Shown piece after piece: positions 1 through 6,786 of a DNA stretch of 40,382 bases. Position numbers and translations under genes: made by a program. Location: positions 1 to 40,382 of the IMG/VR virus record IMGVR_UViG_3300031539_000114; one strand, written 5' to 3'. Under the pieces are notes generated by a model. The model searched no databases. It was not told where the DNA came from and worked only from the letters and a program-made list of their open reading frames with translations. Each line of letters begins with the position of its first letter. The stretch's first letter is position 1. The DNA is from a virus.

Positions 1-2
1 GG

Positions 3-212
3 CTGACGTTGCCGCAGAGCATCGGCGGCGCGCTGTACCTGGACGGCCTGACGAGTGCCGAGGGGCTGACCTTGCCGCAGAGCATCGGCGGCTGGCTGGA
101 CCTGCGCGGCCTGACGAGTGCCGAGGGGCTGACCTTGCCGCAGAGCATCGGCGGCGCGCTGTACCTGCGAGCAAGCGTTCGTGCCGAACTGGCTTCGAGA
201 GCTGACGAATGA
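3..212 (+). CDS. Repeat protein, C-terminal part (5' end outside window)
   Basis: The frame is open from the window edge, so only the C-terminus is seen. It consists of near-identical 21-residue repeats (63-bp DNA period, units beginning at 3, 66 and 129) of the pattern LTLPQSIGG-x-L-x-L-x-GLTSAEG, then a short unique tail. The periodic leucines and glycines suggest a beta-solenoid or leucine-rich-repeat-like fold; repeats of this type occur in phage accessory proteins of unknown role. The very low divergence between units implies recent unequal recombination. The stop overlaps the next start by 4 bases. Function not known. Confidence 0.6.
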   Translation: MTLPQSIGGALYLDGLTSAEGLTLPQSIGGWLDLRGLTSAEGLTLPQSIGGALYLRASVRAELASRADE

Positions 213-412
213 CCGACGAACCTATCTTCTGCGCCGAACTGGACCGCCACGGCCTCCGGGCCTGGTGGCAGTGCCCGGTCTGCGGCGCCTGCTACCCTGC
301 CCGTGAGCCCTTCAACCTGGACAACCGCAGGCTGGCGGCGAAGTGGTGCTGCCAAGTGCCGACCGGCCATGCCTGGCTTGCCCGCCTGATTGCCGATGCG
401 GAGGCAGCATGA
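209..412 (+). CDS. Small zinc-ribbon-like protein
   Basis: A 67-residue product with a CPVCGACY knuckle (about residues 22-29) and a CC pair near residue 47, which could together bind one zinc. It overlaps the genes on both sides by ATGA junctions, so it is translationally coupled. No family recognised; probably a small phage accessory protein. Confidence 0.6.
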   Translation: MTDEPIFCAELDRHGLRAWWQCPVCGACYPAREPFNLDNRRLAAKWCCQVPTGHAWLARLIADAEAA

Positions 413-678
413 CTGACAGGTGCCCAAGCGCCGAACTCCAAGAGGCTATCGGGGAACTGATTCTCGCCGCCCGCGTAGTCGCCGGCAAAACGAGGATACG
501 CACTTCGGAACCGGCTCCCGCTACTCTTCTTCGAGACCGCCTGCGTGCGGCGGCTGAGAAAGCTGAAACCCTCTGGCGTATCTACTTCGAGATCGCCAGC
601 GAGGCCGTTGGAGAAGGGGAAGTAAACAGGCAACGGGAGAAGCGCATCAGCGCCGAACTCGCGAAGGAGAAGCCATGA
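409..678 (+). CDS. Small helical protein, relative of the MTDKCP family
   Basis: The ATG at 409 overlaps the upstream stop. The 89-residue product starts MTDRCPSAEL, resembling the N-terminus of the downstream MTDKCPxCG paralogues but without their second cysteine pair. The rest is predicted helical and charged. An earlier in-frame ATG at 343 lies inside the previous gene and is less likely. Function unknown; it may be a degenerate member of the tandem family at 675-1978. Confidence 0.55.
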   Translation: MTDRCPSAELQEAIGELILAARVVAGKTRIRTSEPAPATLLRDRLRAAAEKAETLWRIYFEIASEAVGEGEVNRQREKRISAELAKEKP

Positions 679-986
679 CCGACAAGTGCCCAGAGTGTGG
701 GGTCGAAGGCCGCCGCCCGCAGAGCGCCAAGAACTTCTTGAATGTCCGTGGCCCCAACGGGAAGTACTCCCACATCTACGGTGGCCTGACCTGCGTGCAA
801 CACCAGCTCGCCCAGCGGGACAAGCAACTTGCCGAGGCCCAGGCCGAGAACGAGCGGCTGCGAGCCATCGTGGACAAGTTGCGAGAGCAGGCCGACTTCG
901 TTGACCATGTTCGGGATTGGCCTGAGGGTTTCGACCTCGTAGTGATGTGCCGCGAGGCGGCCGAGGCAGCGAAGGGGAAGCCATGA
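675..986 (+). CDS. Zinc-ribbon/coiled-coil protein, tandem paralogue A
   Basis: A 103-residue product starting with a CPECG knuckle, followed by about 40 conserved residues and a heptad-like helix (LAQRDKQLAEAQAENERLR, about residues 45-63), ending in an EAAEAAK tail. ATGA junctions on both sides. The next gene is a close copy over the first 70 residues, at DNA level too, so this is a tandem duplication. The architecture suggests a small dimeric protein with an N-terminal zinc finger; the partner is unknown. Confidence 0.7.
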   Translation: MTDKCPECGVEGRRPQSAKNFLNVRGPNGKYSHIYGGLTCVQHQLAQRDKQLAEAQAENERLRAIVDKLREQADFVDHVRDWPEGFDLVVMCREAAEAAKGKP

Positions 987-1408
987 CCGACAAGTGCCCC
1001 GAGTGTGGGGTCGAAGGCCGCCGCCTGCAGGGCGCCAAGAACTTCTTGGATGTCCTTGGCCCCAACGGGAGGTACCCCCACATCCACGGTGGCCTGATCT
1101 GCGTGCAACACCAGCTCGCCCAGCGGGACAAGCAGTTTGCCGCCGCCCAGGCCGAGAACAAGCGGCTGCGGGCCATCGTGGACAAGCTCCCAAAAGACGC
1201 TACCGGGAATCCATGCCTGCCCGGCGACGAACGGTATCACGCCGACTTCCCCGGCAGAATGGGAATTGTGCGCATCCGCGATTGGGAGGATGACGACGCA
1301 GGGGTCGAGTTCTATTTCCACCAGGCGAATTGTTGGGAATACCGGCCTGTCGGGGAGTGCTGGCCAAGTCCAGAGGCCGCCGAGGCAGCGAAGGCCGAAG
1401 GAGGCTGA
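983..1408 (+). CDS. Zinc-ribbon/coiled-coil protein, tandem paralogue B
   Basis: The 141-residue product repeats the CPECGVEGRR start, the conserved middle and the coiled coil of the preceding gene. It then has a different 60-residue insert (about 75-130, rich in W, D and F) before the same EAAEAAK tail. The ATG at 983 overlaps the upstream stop. The conserved ends around a variable middle suggest cassette exchange by recombination in the flanking repeats. Function unknown. Confidence 0.7.
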   Translation: MTDKCPECGVEGRRLQGAKNFLDVLGPNGRYPHIHGGLICVQHQLAQRDKQFAAAQAENKRLRAIVDKLPKDATGNPCLPGDERYHADFPGRMGIVRIRDWEDDDAGVEFYFHQANCWEYRPVGECWPSPEAAEAAKAEGG

Positions 1409-1409
1409 C

Positions 1410-1640
1410 ATGAAGCTGTTCACTGTCGAAAATTTCCCCACGACAGATGAGGAAGCCGTCTTGGGGCTGCCCGACGCCGATCCGGTTCTCCAGCAAGCCT
1501 GCCGCGGTCTGTACCTGTGCCGCCGCCTACAGGGCAGGACAATCGCGGAAGCGATGGGCGATGTTTTGACAAAGTTCATCGAAGCCCAAGAGCGGCACCA
1601 GGTCGCCGAGGCGGCGAAGGCCGAAGGGGAGCAGCCATGA
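1410..1640 (+). CDS. Small hypothetical protein
   Basis: A 76-residue product starting MKLFTVENFP, with an excellent Shine-Dalgarno (AAGGAGG) 6 bases before the ATG at 1410. Mostly helical; it ends with the same EAAKAEG-type tail as its neighbours although its body is unrelated. The next gene overlaps it by ATGA. No family recognised. Confidence 0.6.
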   Translation: MKLFTVENFPTTDEEAVLGLPDADPVLQQACRGLYLCRRLQGRTIAEAMGDVLTKFIEAQERHQVAEAAKAEGEQP

Positions 1641-1978
1641 CCGACAAGTGCCCAAAATGTGGAGCGGATCGCGTCACCAGCGAAGATGCCTGGGAGATGT
1701 ACGAGTACGGGTCAGACAGCAACGGCTCCATCACCGTTCCTTGCCTGCGCGGCCAGCTTGCAAAGCGGGATGCGGAGATTGCCCGGCTGCGGGGAGCGCT
1801 GGCGCGGCTAGGCCGGGGGTACGCAGCCCTTGGCGAGCATGAAGCGAAGGCGGGGCAGGAAGCGGTGTTTGAGCAGCCCGGCGGCATTCGAGCATCTGCC
1901 GACTACTTGGCAGCCGTCGATGAGATTCTGTCGCTGGCCGCCGAGGCAGCGAAGCCCAAAGGGGACAAGCCCGAATGA
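1637..1978 (+). CDS. Zinc-ribbon/coiled-coil protein, paralogue C
   Basis: The 113-residue product begins MTDKCPKCG, has a further cysteine in the TVPCLRGQLAKRD segment and a helix of coiled-coil character (about 38-60), and ends in AAEAAK. It is more diverged than paralogues A and B but shares their order of elements. ATGA overlaps on both sides. Function unknown. Confidence 0.65.
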   Translation: MTDKCPKCGADRVTSEDAWEMYEYGSDSNGSITVPCLRGQLAKRDAEIARLRGALARLGRGYAALGEHEAKAGQEAVFEQPGGIRASADYLAAVDEILSLAAEAAKPKGDKPE

Positions 1979-2313
1979 CACAGGCCGCCCACAAGCCGCT
2001 GCGTTACCCCGAATGGCTGTTCTGCCGCTGGTGCGGCCGGGTCTGCCGGGCCGATGCGCCGGAGCTTTTCGAGCATCGCGGCTACACGCCGGGCGGCTAC
2101 TTCGGCAGGATTCCGGTGGACGGGCCCCGGTGCCCGAAATGCAACAGCGGCGAGTTCGGCGAAGCCTGGACGCGCCAGGACGCCGTGACTGAGGCTGAGG
2201 ACCTGGGACTCAGAGGATACCCCCCGCGTCCGGCGAGCCGGACCCTCGCGGACCAACGCCGGCAAGCCGAGAGGACGACTCCGGCCGACGGGCGCGGGGA
2301 AGGGAGAGAGTGA
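1975..2313 (+). CDS. Small protein with two zinc knuckles
   Basis: A 112-residue product with CRWCGRVC (about residues 17-24) and CPKC (about 53-56), probably one zinc-ribbon, followed by a basic, proline-rich and probably disordered C-terminus. It overlaps its upstream neighbour by ATGA. No function can be assigned. Confidence 0.6.
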   Translation: MTQAAHKPLRYPEWLFCRWCGRVCRADAPELFEHRGYTPGGYFGRIPVDGPRCPKCNSGEFGEAWTRQDAVTEAEDLGLRGYPPRPASRTLADQRRQAERTTPADGRGEGRE

Positions 2314-3377
2314 TGGGACGGAAACTAAAGCGCCAATACAAGTATGGCTATCTGAACCTGGCCGGGCCTGCTGGCCACCAAGTAGAGGTCGTTTACGACC
2401 CGTCTCACTGCCAGCAGTGGGCACCGGCGGGCAGTGTGCCGGATGACTGGTTTGAGCACCCGAAGGGCGTTCATGACTGGCTGTATCTCTACTACCCCTT
2501 CCCCGCCAGCGACTGCCCCAAGGAGAAGGCGCTGGAACACTCGCTTCAAAAGTGGCGTGGGCTTCGGAAGGAGGTGCTCGACGAGCACGGGCTCTGGGCA
2601 TCGACCTGTCAGGTTGAGGACGCCGAGGGGCAACGGGTGCTGGAGATCAACACGGAGAGTTGTGCGCTGTGCCTGTATTACCGTGAAGGCTATCTCCACT
2701 GCCCCAACTGCCCCATCGCGGAGGTCACGAGGTGCTGCACGGGCTACAGCCTACCGTGGCGGGCGTGGATGGGGGACAGGGACCCCGAGCCGATGATTCG
2801 CGCTCTGGAGGCGGCGGTGGAGGGAGAGAAGGCGAAGGTGGAGAAGAAAGGCTTCCCGCGGTTCTTCGCGCCCGTCACTCCTGACATGGCCACCTCGCGC
2901 GCAACAGTCTATATTCGCATCGATGGCCTGCACGACCCGGTAAGGCGCGTTGCTCCTGACGGCTCAGAATCCACGCATTGGTGGACGTTGGGAAATGCGA
3001 TGGCCGCAGAGGCGAGTGGGGGCTGGCGCGAAATCACCGAGGCCGAGGCCAAGACCCTTATCAAGACCCGAGAGCAGTCTGCCCGCGAAGAGCGCGAGGC
3101 CAGGGCCAGGGACATCGTTTCCCGGCTGACCGCTGGCGAGGGGCCGTGGGTGCGGGTGGTGAACATCCCGATATTGGGCTGCACTGGTATGTGCCTGCCC
3201 AACGATAAGCACGCAGGCCAGGTCGGTCGATTTTGCGGCGATGCAAAGGATATTAGCTGTAGGGTGCAGTTCGCCGACGCCGACGTTGCTCGTGAGGGCC
3301 ACAACCTCGAAATCCTCACCGCCGAGCAGGCCGCTGAGGCCCTGTGGGCGGCGCGGGATGCGGAGGGCAAGGAATGA
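2313..3377 (+). CDS. Cysteine-rich hypothetical protein, 354 aa
   Basis: The start is ATG 2313 behind AGGGAGAG; GTG 2310 is an alternative one residue longer. A cysteine cluster at about residues 117-142 (C117, C120, C130, C133, C141, C142) probably binds metal. The C-terminal third has a strongly charged helix (about 245-275). It is the largest gene of the first 7 kb, but I do not recognise a family. Its stop overlaps a 36-codon membrane-protein gene. Confidence 0.65.
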   Translation: MGRKLKRQYKYGYLNLAGPAGHQVEVVYDPSHCQQWAPAGSVPDDWFEHPKGVHDWLYLYYPFPASDCPKEKALEHSLQKWRGLRKEVLDEHGLWASTCQVEDAEGQRVLEINTESCALCLYYREGYLHCPNCPIAEVTRCCTGYSLPWRAWMGDRDPEPMIRALEAAVEGEKAKVEKKGFPRFFAPVTPDMATSRATVYIRIDGLHDPVRRVAPDGSESTHWWTLGNAMAAEASGGWREITEAEAKTLIKTREQSAREEREARARDIVSRLTAGEGPWVRVVNIPILGCTGMCLPNDKHAGQVGRFCGDAKDISCRVQFADADVAREGHNLEILTAEQAAEALWAARDAEGKE

Positions 3378-3484
3378 TCCGCTTCTGCTGGCAGACAATC
3401 GCCTGCCTTGGCCTGATCGGCTGCATTCTGCTTCTGCTGATGCGGGCTGAGGCGAGGCGTGAGTACAGACGAGAGATTGGCTGA
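3374..3484 (+). CDS. 36-residue membrane micro-protein
   Basis: An ATGA overlap couples it to the upstream gene. The product has one hydrophobic segment (about residues 7-23, ending GCILLLLM) followed by a basic tail (RAEARREYRREI), giving an N-out/C-in prediction. Single-span phage micro-proteins are often lysis accessories or membrane effectors, but nothing specific supports this here. Confidence 0.5.
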   Translation: MIRFCWQTIACLGLIGCILLLLMRAEARREYRREIG

Positions 3485-3509
3485 CCGGCGCTAGGCCGGG
3501 AGAAAGGAA
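3485..3509 (+). promoter_or_regulatory. Leader hairpin plus Shine-Dalgarno (module 1)
   Basis: CCGGC (3485-3489) pairs with GCCGG (3495-3499), loop GCTAG, directly followed by AGAAAGGAA and the ATG at 3514. First of a series of similar modules. Confidence 0.5.
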
Positions 3510-3513
3510 CGAC

Positions 3514-3900
3514 ATGGACGCTGCACAGGTCAACACGGTAATCGACAAGCTGGCTGACAAGCTCGGAGTGGCGGCAGATAAGCTCCGGCCGCTGGGGGAG
3601 CAGGCGATTCGGGAGTTTCAGCGGCAGGCGGTTGCGGGGGCCGTAACAGACGGGCTTCTACTGGTGGGCTTTGGCCTTGCCCTCGCCCTGTGTGCTCGGA
3701 CGCTACTACGCAACGTCGCCACTGCGTGCGACGGAGACGAACAGGCCTCGCCGCCGGCTGTCGTCCGGTGCGTTGTTTCGGCAATCCTGGGCATGATCAG
3801 CGCGATTGGGCTACTGGTCTGCGTGCTTGAGTTGCCGGGCGACATTCGCTGCGCCTTCTCTCCCACCTACCATTGCCTTCTTGCCCTGCTTCGGAGCTAG
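3514..3900 (+). CDS. Two-span membrane protein, possible holin
   Basis: The 128-residue product has an amphipathic helical N-terminus (1-42) and two hydrophobic spans (about 46-64 and 82-106) separated by a polar loop. Size and topology fit a class II-like holin, but membrane proteins of this shape have other roles and the lysozyme-like gene is 9 kb away. It has its own hairpin leader and Shine-Dalgarno. Confidence 0.6.
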   Translation: MDAAQVNTVIDKLADKLGVAADKLRPLGEQAIREFQRQAVAGAVTDGLLLVGFGLALALCARTLLRNVATACDGDEQASPPAVVRCVVSAILGMISAIGLLVCVLELPGDIRCAFSPTYHCLLALLRS

Positions 3901-3916
3901 CGCCGCCGGCAACATC

Positions 3917-3943
3917 CCCGGCGCTGAGGCCGGGAGAAAGGAA
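3917..3943 (+). promoter_or_regulatory. Leader hairpin plus Shine-Dalgarno (module 2)
   Basis: CCCGGC (3917-3922) pairs with GCCGGG (3929-3934), loop GCTGAG, then AGAAAGGAA and the ATG at 3949. The stem-loop is identical to that at 4358-4375. Confidence 0.5.
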
Positions 3944-3948
3944 AACCC

Positions 3949-4344
3949 ATGTCTACTGAGCGAATTGGGCTGATGGACAATACGAGAGACATAGTTACCA
4001 AGCTCGCAGAGGGCAATCCGGGTGCAACGCGCGTTTGCTGTGAGCTGCTAACGTTCGGAGGCGAGATTGACCCCGATAGCGCGCTGGGGGGATTGGGAGC
4101 ATTGCTGGAACTTGACAGCCAAGGCATCTACGGTCCTCGCATTTGGATGCTCTACAAGGACGTTTGCGGCGAGAGCCTACTACAAACCGTGGCAGCGCTC
4201 CGAGCCGCGCAGCTTGGCCTGTTGCCAGATACGGAGTTGTCGCACGCAATTGACCACTACGGGAGCGGCGTTGATCCGGCCAAGGTGCTGGACTTGGTGC
4301 GCACGCGCCTGCCGCGATTTGCGGCAGAGAATCCTGCTGCGTAG
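3949..4344 (+). CDS. Hypothetical protein, 131 aa
   Basis: A soluble, helical, leucine- and acid-rich product starting MSTERIGLMDNTRD. An internal ATG (LMDNTRD) is an alternative start, but the first ATG has the better Shine-Dalgarno, AGAAAGGAA. It looks like a genuinely conserved phage protein (balanced composition, well-formed helices), but no function is known to me. It is the last gene before the structured RNA region. Confidence 0.6.
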   Translation: MSTERIGLMDNTRDIVTKLAEGNPGATRVCCELLTFGGEIDPDSALGGLGALLELDSQGIYGPRIWMLYKDVCGESLLQTVAALRAAQLGLLPDTELSHAIDHYGSGVDPAKVLDLVRTRLPRFAAENPAA

Positions 4345-4357
4345 ATAGGCCTGCGGC

Positions 4358-4375
4358 CCCGGCGCTGAGGCCGGG
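4358..4375 (+). promoter_or_regulatory. Hairpin upstream of the non-coding region (module 3)
   Basis: CCCGGC (4358-4363) and GCCGGG (4370-4375) with loop GCTGAG, the same stem-loop as at 3917-3934. Here it is followed by AGCATCTTTGAC and no gene, so it precedes the structured RNA instead of a Shine-Dalgarno. It could be a processing or stability element, or a weak terminator for the gene before it. Confidence 0.4.
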
Positions 4376-4407
4376 AGCATCTTTGACAACCGAACAGCGA
4401 CGAAATA

Positions 4408-5306
4408 GGTGCTGGCGGGCGGCGGCGCAGACCTGGGCTGATCTCATTGAGTGAGCCGCCGGGCAACCCCGGGGGCCGTGTTGCGGCCCCCGCCCCGCCA
4501 GCACCATCAGCATTGCCCCTCTGCGGCGTGGCAGCGCCTAGCTCGTCCCGGAACTGCCAACTTCCGGGAAGCCGGTAGGCTTGCGGTTCAACCGGGAATC
4601 CGGCCAGGGGGGCAACAGTATTGCCCCGTGCGAGACGAGGGAAGCCGGTGAAGCGTACAACCCTAACAAGGTTGCGTGGGCCTCGCGGAACAGCGGAACG
4701 CTGCACCCCCGGTTGGACTATCGGGGGAGTTGCCGCTGATAACCCTGACTTGACAGGGCGCCGCAACAGACCGGCCACGGGGCACCAGTAGCTTGCCCGC
4801 CACGTTGCGGGTGGAGTACCGATTCCGCCTACGGGTGGAATCTGCATCAAGCGGCGTGCGGCGCGGGACAACCGCGAGGCGGCCTCTGATCCAGCAGGGA
4901 AGATGTGTTCAGCCGAAAGGCCCGCGTACTGGACGATGCCGGTGAGAGACCGGCACGCCGCCTTACCGCGAACCGGCGAGTCGCGGGATAGCAAGTAACC
5001 GCCGGCGCATCGCATCTCCTTCTTCGGTTCGCCGTCGTCAGAGATGGCGGCGGCGGGCTTACAACGCCGTGGCCCCGAGGCGACATTTCGGGGCTCGCGG
5101 CAGTGGAAGAGGTATTTCCTCAATCGCGGCGTGGCCGCAAGGAGATGAGGCGATGAACCGTGCCGGGGAAAGCCCGGCGAGTACCCGCCGTCGAGGGACA
5201 CCCCGGCGGCGGGCGTCTGCGGAACGCCGCGCTTGACTTGTTTGTGGCAGGGCCGGCAGGCCCACCAGGCGTGACCTTCGGCGCCGTTCCAGAGTGAACG
5301 GGCAAT
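4408..5306 (+). ncRNA. Large structured non-coding RNA, family not assigned
   Basis: About 0.9 kb without a credible gene but dense in helices. A 12-bp long-range stem (GGTGCTGGCGGG 4408-4419 with 4494-4505) encloses CGGCGGC 4420-4426/4455-4461 and an 8-bp hairpin 4471-4491. CTCGTC 4542-4547/4634-4639 encloses hairpins 4548-4568 and 4609-4627. GCGG+AAC 4685-4691/4729-4736 closes a three-way junction. Further hairpins include 4821-4842 (9 bp with a UACG tetraloop), 4937-4955, 4966-4986, 5072-5094, 5162-5178 and 5284-5301. Large ornate RNAs such as GOLLD and ROOL occur in phages next to tRNAs, so one of these or a new class is plausible. The 5' and 3' ends are estimates; no promoter is convincing. 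Confidence 0.7.
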
Positions 5307-5415
5307 CGGGCCTTCGTCCAGAGAAGGATACCGTGCGACTGACCGATCCTGCTACTCGGCCGGGCGGCAGGGGTAGGGATGTACGGAGACGCGGGTTCAA
5401 TCCCCGCAGGCCCGT
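5307..5415 (+). tRNA. tRNA-like element with extended anticodon-position arm
   Basis: A 7-bp acceptor stem (CGGGCCT 5307-5313 with AGGCCCG 5408-5414) and a perfect T-arm (GCGGG, loop TTCAATC, CCCGC; 5391-5407) abut as in a tRNA. A 4-bp D-like stem (5316-5319/5326-5329), T at position 8, A at 14, a possible G15-C48 pair and a 4-base variable loop also fit. The anticodon arm does not: stem CCGTGC 5331-5336/GTACGG 5381-5386 carries a 44-base insert with an inner helix CCTGC 5348-5352/GCAGG 5367-5371. No 7-base anticodon loop and no encoded CCA. It is probably the 3' domain of the upstream RNA or a tRNA mimic rather than a working tRNA. Confidence 0.5.
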
Positions 5416-5417
5416 GT

Positions 5418-5600
5418 ATGGGACGAAACAGGACAAAATGGTGTGAACGGTGTGGCGCGGGCCGATGGTCCAAGGCGAGGTTCAGGGTCATTTTCTGGTA
5501 CGTCGGCGGCATTCGGGTCAGGGCCGAAGCGGTCTGCCTCGATTGCTTGTCCCGACTGCAAGTTCGTGACGCCCCTGAACTTGAGTACAGAGTGCGCTAG
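5418..5600 (+). CDS. Small zinc-ribbon protein
   Basis: The 60-residue product starts at ATG 5418, just after the tRNA-like element, and carries CERCG (about 8-12) and CLDCL (about 40-44), a minimal two-knuckle zinc-ribbon. No leader hairpin of its own is seen and the Shine-Dalgarno is poor; the frame stays open upstream through the tRNA-like element, but that part would be RNA. Function unknown. Confidence 0.5.
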   Translation: MGRNRTKWCERCGAGRWSKARFRVIFWYVGGIRVRAEAVCLDCLSRLQVRDAPELEYRVR

Positions 5601-5652
5601 CCCGGCCAGCTGCGGCCCGGCAAGCTGACAACGGCGCAGGAAAGGATAAACC

Positions 5653-5967
5653 ATGTACGATGACGAACCCTGTCAGAAAAAGGGCTGCACCCGTAGTGGC
5701 CCCAGAGTCGGCATAGCGGCTCTCGTTCAAGCCCACCTGTGCCCCGCGCATCGGCTCGCGGTGACTCGCTGGCTGAATGAGCAAGACGCATTTCACCATG
5801 TGGAAACCATGCGCCTGCAATGGACTGCCAGGCTGACCTGCGCGTCCGGGGGCGCCGTCTGGCACGCTTCGGACAAGGAGGCAGTAGAACTCGTTGCTGG
5901 CCAGCGCGACTTGGCCGGCCGTGTGCTGGGCTGGCTCGACACCCTGGACGAACCGACGGCAGCCTGA
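5653..5967 (+). CDS. Hypothetical protein, 104 aa
   Basis: Starts MYDDEPCQKKGC behind AGGAAAGGA. It has C7, C12 and a CPAH segment (about 30-33) that together could form a treble-clef-like zinc site, then a helical C-terminus. A weak GGCC/GGCC hairpin (5604-5617) lies upstream. No family recognised. Confidence 0.55.
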   Translation: MYDDEPCQKKGCTRSGPRVGIAALVQAHLCPAHRLAVTRWLNEQDAFHHVETMRLQWTARLTCASGGAVWHASDKEAVELVAGQRDLAGRVLGWLDTLDEPTAA

Positions 5968-5974
5968 CAACTGA

Positions 5975-5998
5975 CCCGCAAGGGCGGGAGGAAGGAAT
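5975..5998 (+). promoter_or_regulatory. Leader hairpin plus Shine-Dalgarno (module 4)
   Basis: CCCGC (5975-5979) pairs with GCGGG (5984-5988), loop AAGG, directly followed by AGGAAGGAA before the ATG at 6003. Confidence 0.5.
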
Positions 5999-6002
5999 CA
6001 TA

Positions 6003-6344
6003 ATGAAAAGCAGCCGCCGCAGATATGTTTGTCCGACGCCCCGAGCGGAATGCAGCGGGGCACCAACAATCGTAGACAGTCATGGACGGACGATAAAGGC
6101 TCATGGGTCCCACGGCGCAGCCTTTGACTGCTATGTCGCGTGGTTACGAACACAGGGATACATCCGAAAGTCAACGCGCGAATTCTATGCGCCAAACGGG
6201 GGACCCATTCTGGTTCTCACAAAAAAGCGTCGGTTCGGCGGCGCGATTCGCGGCGGCAAACGAGGCACAACCTCAGACAGCAAGCGGTTCAATGTTCCTG
6301 GCATTAAGGGGAGTGTTGGCCGTGCGCTGATCGTATCATCGTAA
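6003..6344 (+). CDS. Basic hypothetical protein, 113 aa
   Basis: Starts MKSSRRRYVCPTP; very basic at both ends, with a lysine/arginine/glycine-rich stretch at about residues 73-95. The composition suggests nucleic-acid binding, but no fold is recognisable. Preceded by leader hairpin module 4. Confidence 0.55.
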   Translation: MKSSRRRYVCPTPRAECSGAPTIVDSHGRTIKAHGSHGAAFDCYVAWLRTQGYIRKSTREFYAPNGGPILVLTKKRRFGGAIRGGKRGTTSDSKRFNVPGIKGSVGRALIVSS

Positions 6345-6350
6345 CACTGA

Positions 6351-6377
6351 CCCGTCACGGCGGGAGACGAAAGGGCA
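6351..6377 (+). promoter_or_regulatory. Leader hairpin plus Shine-Dalgarno (module 5)
   Basis: CCCG (6351-6354) pairs with CGGG (6361-6364), loop TCACGG, then GACGAAAGGG before the ATG at 6383. Shorter stem than the other modules. Confidence 0.4.
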
Positions 6378-6382
6378 CTCCG

Positions 6383-6712
6383 ATGAAGGACCTGCTGGTA
6401 GTCCGATTCGCACAGATTCGCAACGTCGTCCTGGCCGAAACGCTGCACATGCCGGAGGACCTGCGCGGCAAAGAATCGCTCGCTTCCTCAAGTGGATATG
6501 AAGTCGCTTCTTGCGGCGCTCCGGGCATCCTTGGCGGAAGTACCCTCTATCTACCCGGCAGGGACCGCGATCAGGACGGCAACCTTGCGGCCTGCGGTTT
6601 CCAGTCCGAAGCGAGGGCGGCCGCCGCAATCGACGCCTGGACGCAACTCATCAAGGAGGTCAATGCCAAGCGGCACATCTGGGAAGCCGTCCTTGCCCTA
6701 GCGCGCCGCTAG
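6383..6712 (+). CDS. Hypothetical protein, 109 aa
   Basis: Starts MKDLLVVRFAQIRN. Mixed alpha/beta composition with a glycine-rich middle (GAPGILGGSTLYLPGRD) and a C-terminal helix. No family recognised. Confidence 0.55.
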   Translation: MKDLLVVRFAQIRNVVLAETLHMPEDLRGKESLASSSGYEVASCGAPGILGGSTLYLPGRDRDQDGNLAACGFQSEARAAAAIDAWTQLIKEVNAKRHIWEAVLALARR

Positions 6713-6754
6713 GCTACCCGGAAGTCATTTGGGTAACGGTGCAGTAGGCCAAAG

Positions 6755-6780
6755 CCCGCGATAGCGGGATACGAAAGGAA
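6755..6780 (+). promoter_or_regulatory. Leader hairpin plus Shine-Dalgarno (module 6)
   Basis: CCCGC (6755-6759) pairs with GCGGG (6764-6768), loop GATA, then ATACGAAAGGAA before the ATG at 6787. Confidence 0.5.
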
Positions 6781-6786
6781 TCGGGC

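Noticed and set aside
292-1185. Long minus-strand frames opposite the first accessory genes
   Set aside because: They mirror the tandem zinc-ribbon genes and show the repetitive arginine/serine composition of shadow frames.
4383-4411. TTGACA with a possible -10 box 17 bases later as promoter for the large RNA
   Set aside because: The -10 candidate TAGGTG is a poor match and overlaps the first long helix, which would be cut by a start there.
4583-4600. TTCAACC as a second tRNA T-loop
   Set aside because: The flanking bases do not form a 5-bp T stem or an acceptor stem.
4257-5201. A 314-codon open frame on the minus strand over the non-coding region
   Set aside because: The product is rich in R, P, G, A and S without motifs, overlaps a + strand gene, and the same DNA forms many strong + strand RNA helices.
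4408-5415. Group I or group II self-splicing intron
   Set aside because: I see no group I core (P7-like GACTA elements) and no group II domain V; there is also no intron-encoded reverse transcriptase or homing endonuclease.
4408-5415. Standard or two-piece tmRNA
   Set aside because: The acceptor stem closes within 109 bases and there is no recognisable tag reading frame or 5' tmRNA domain.
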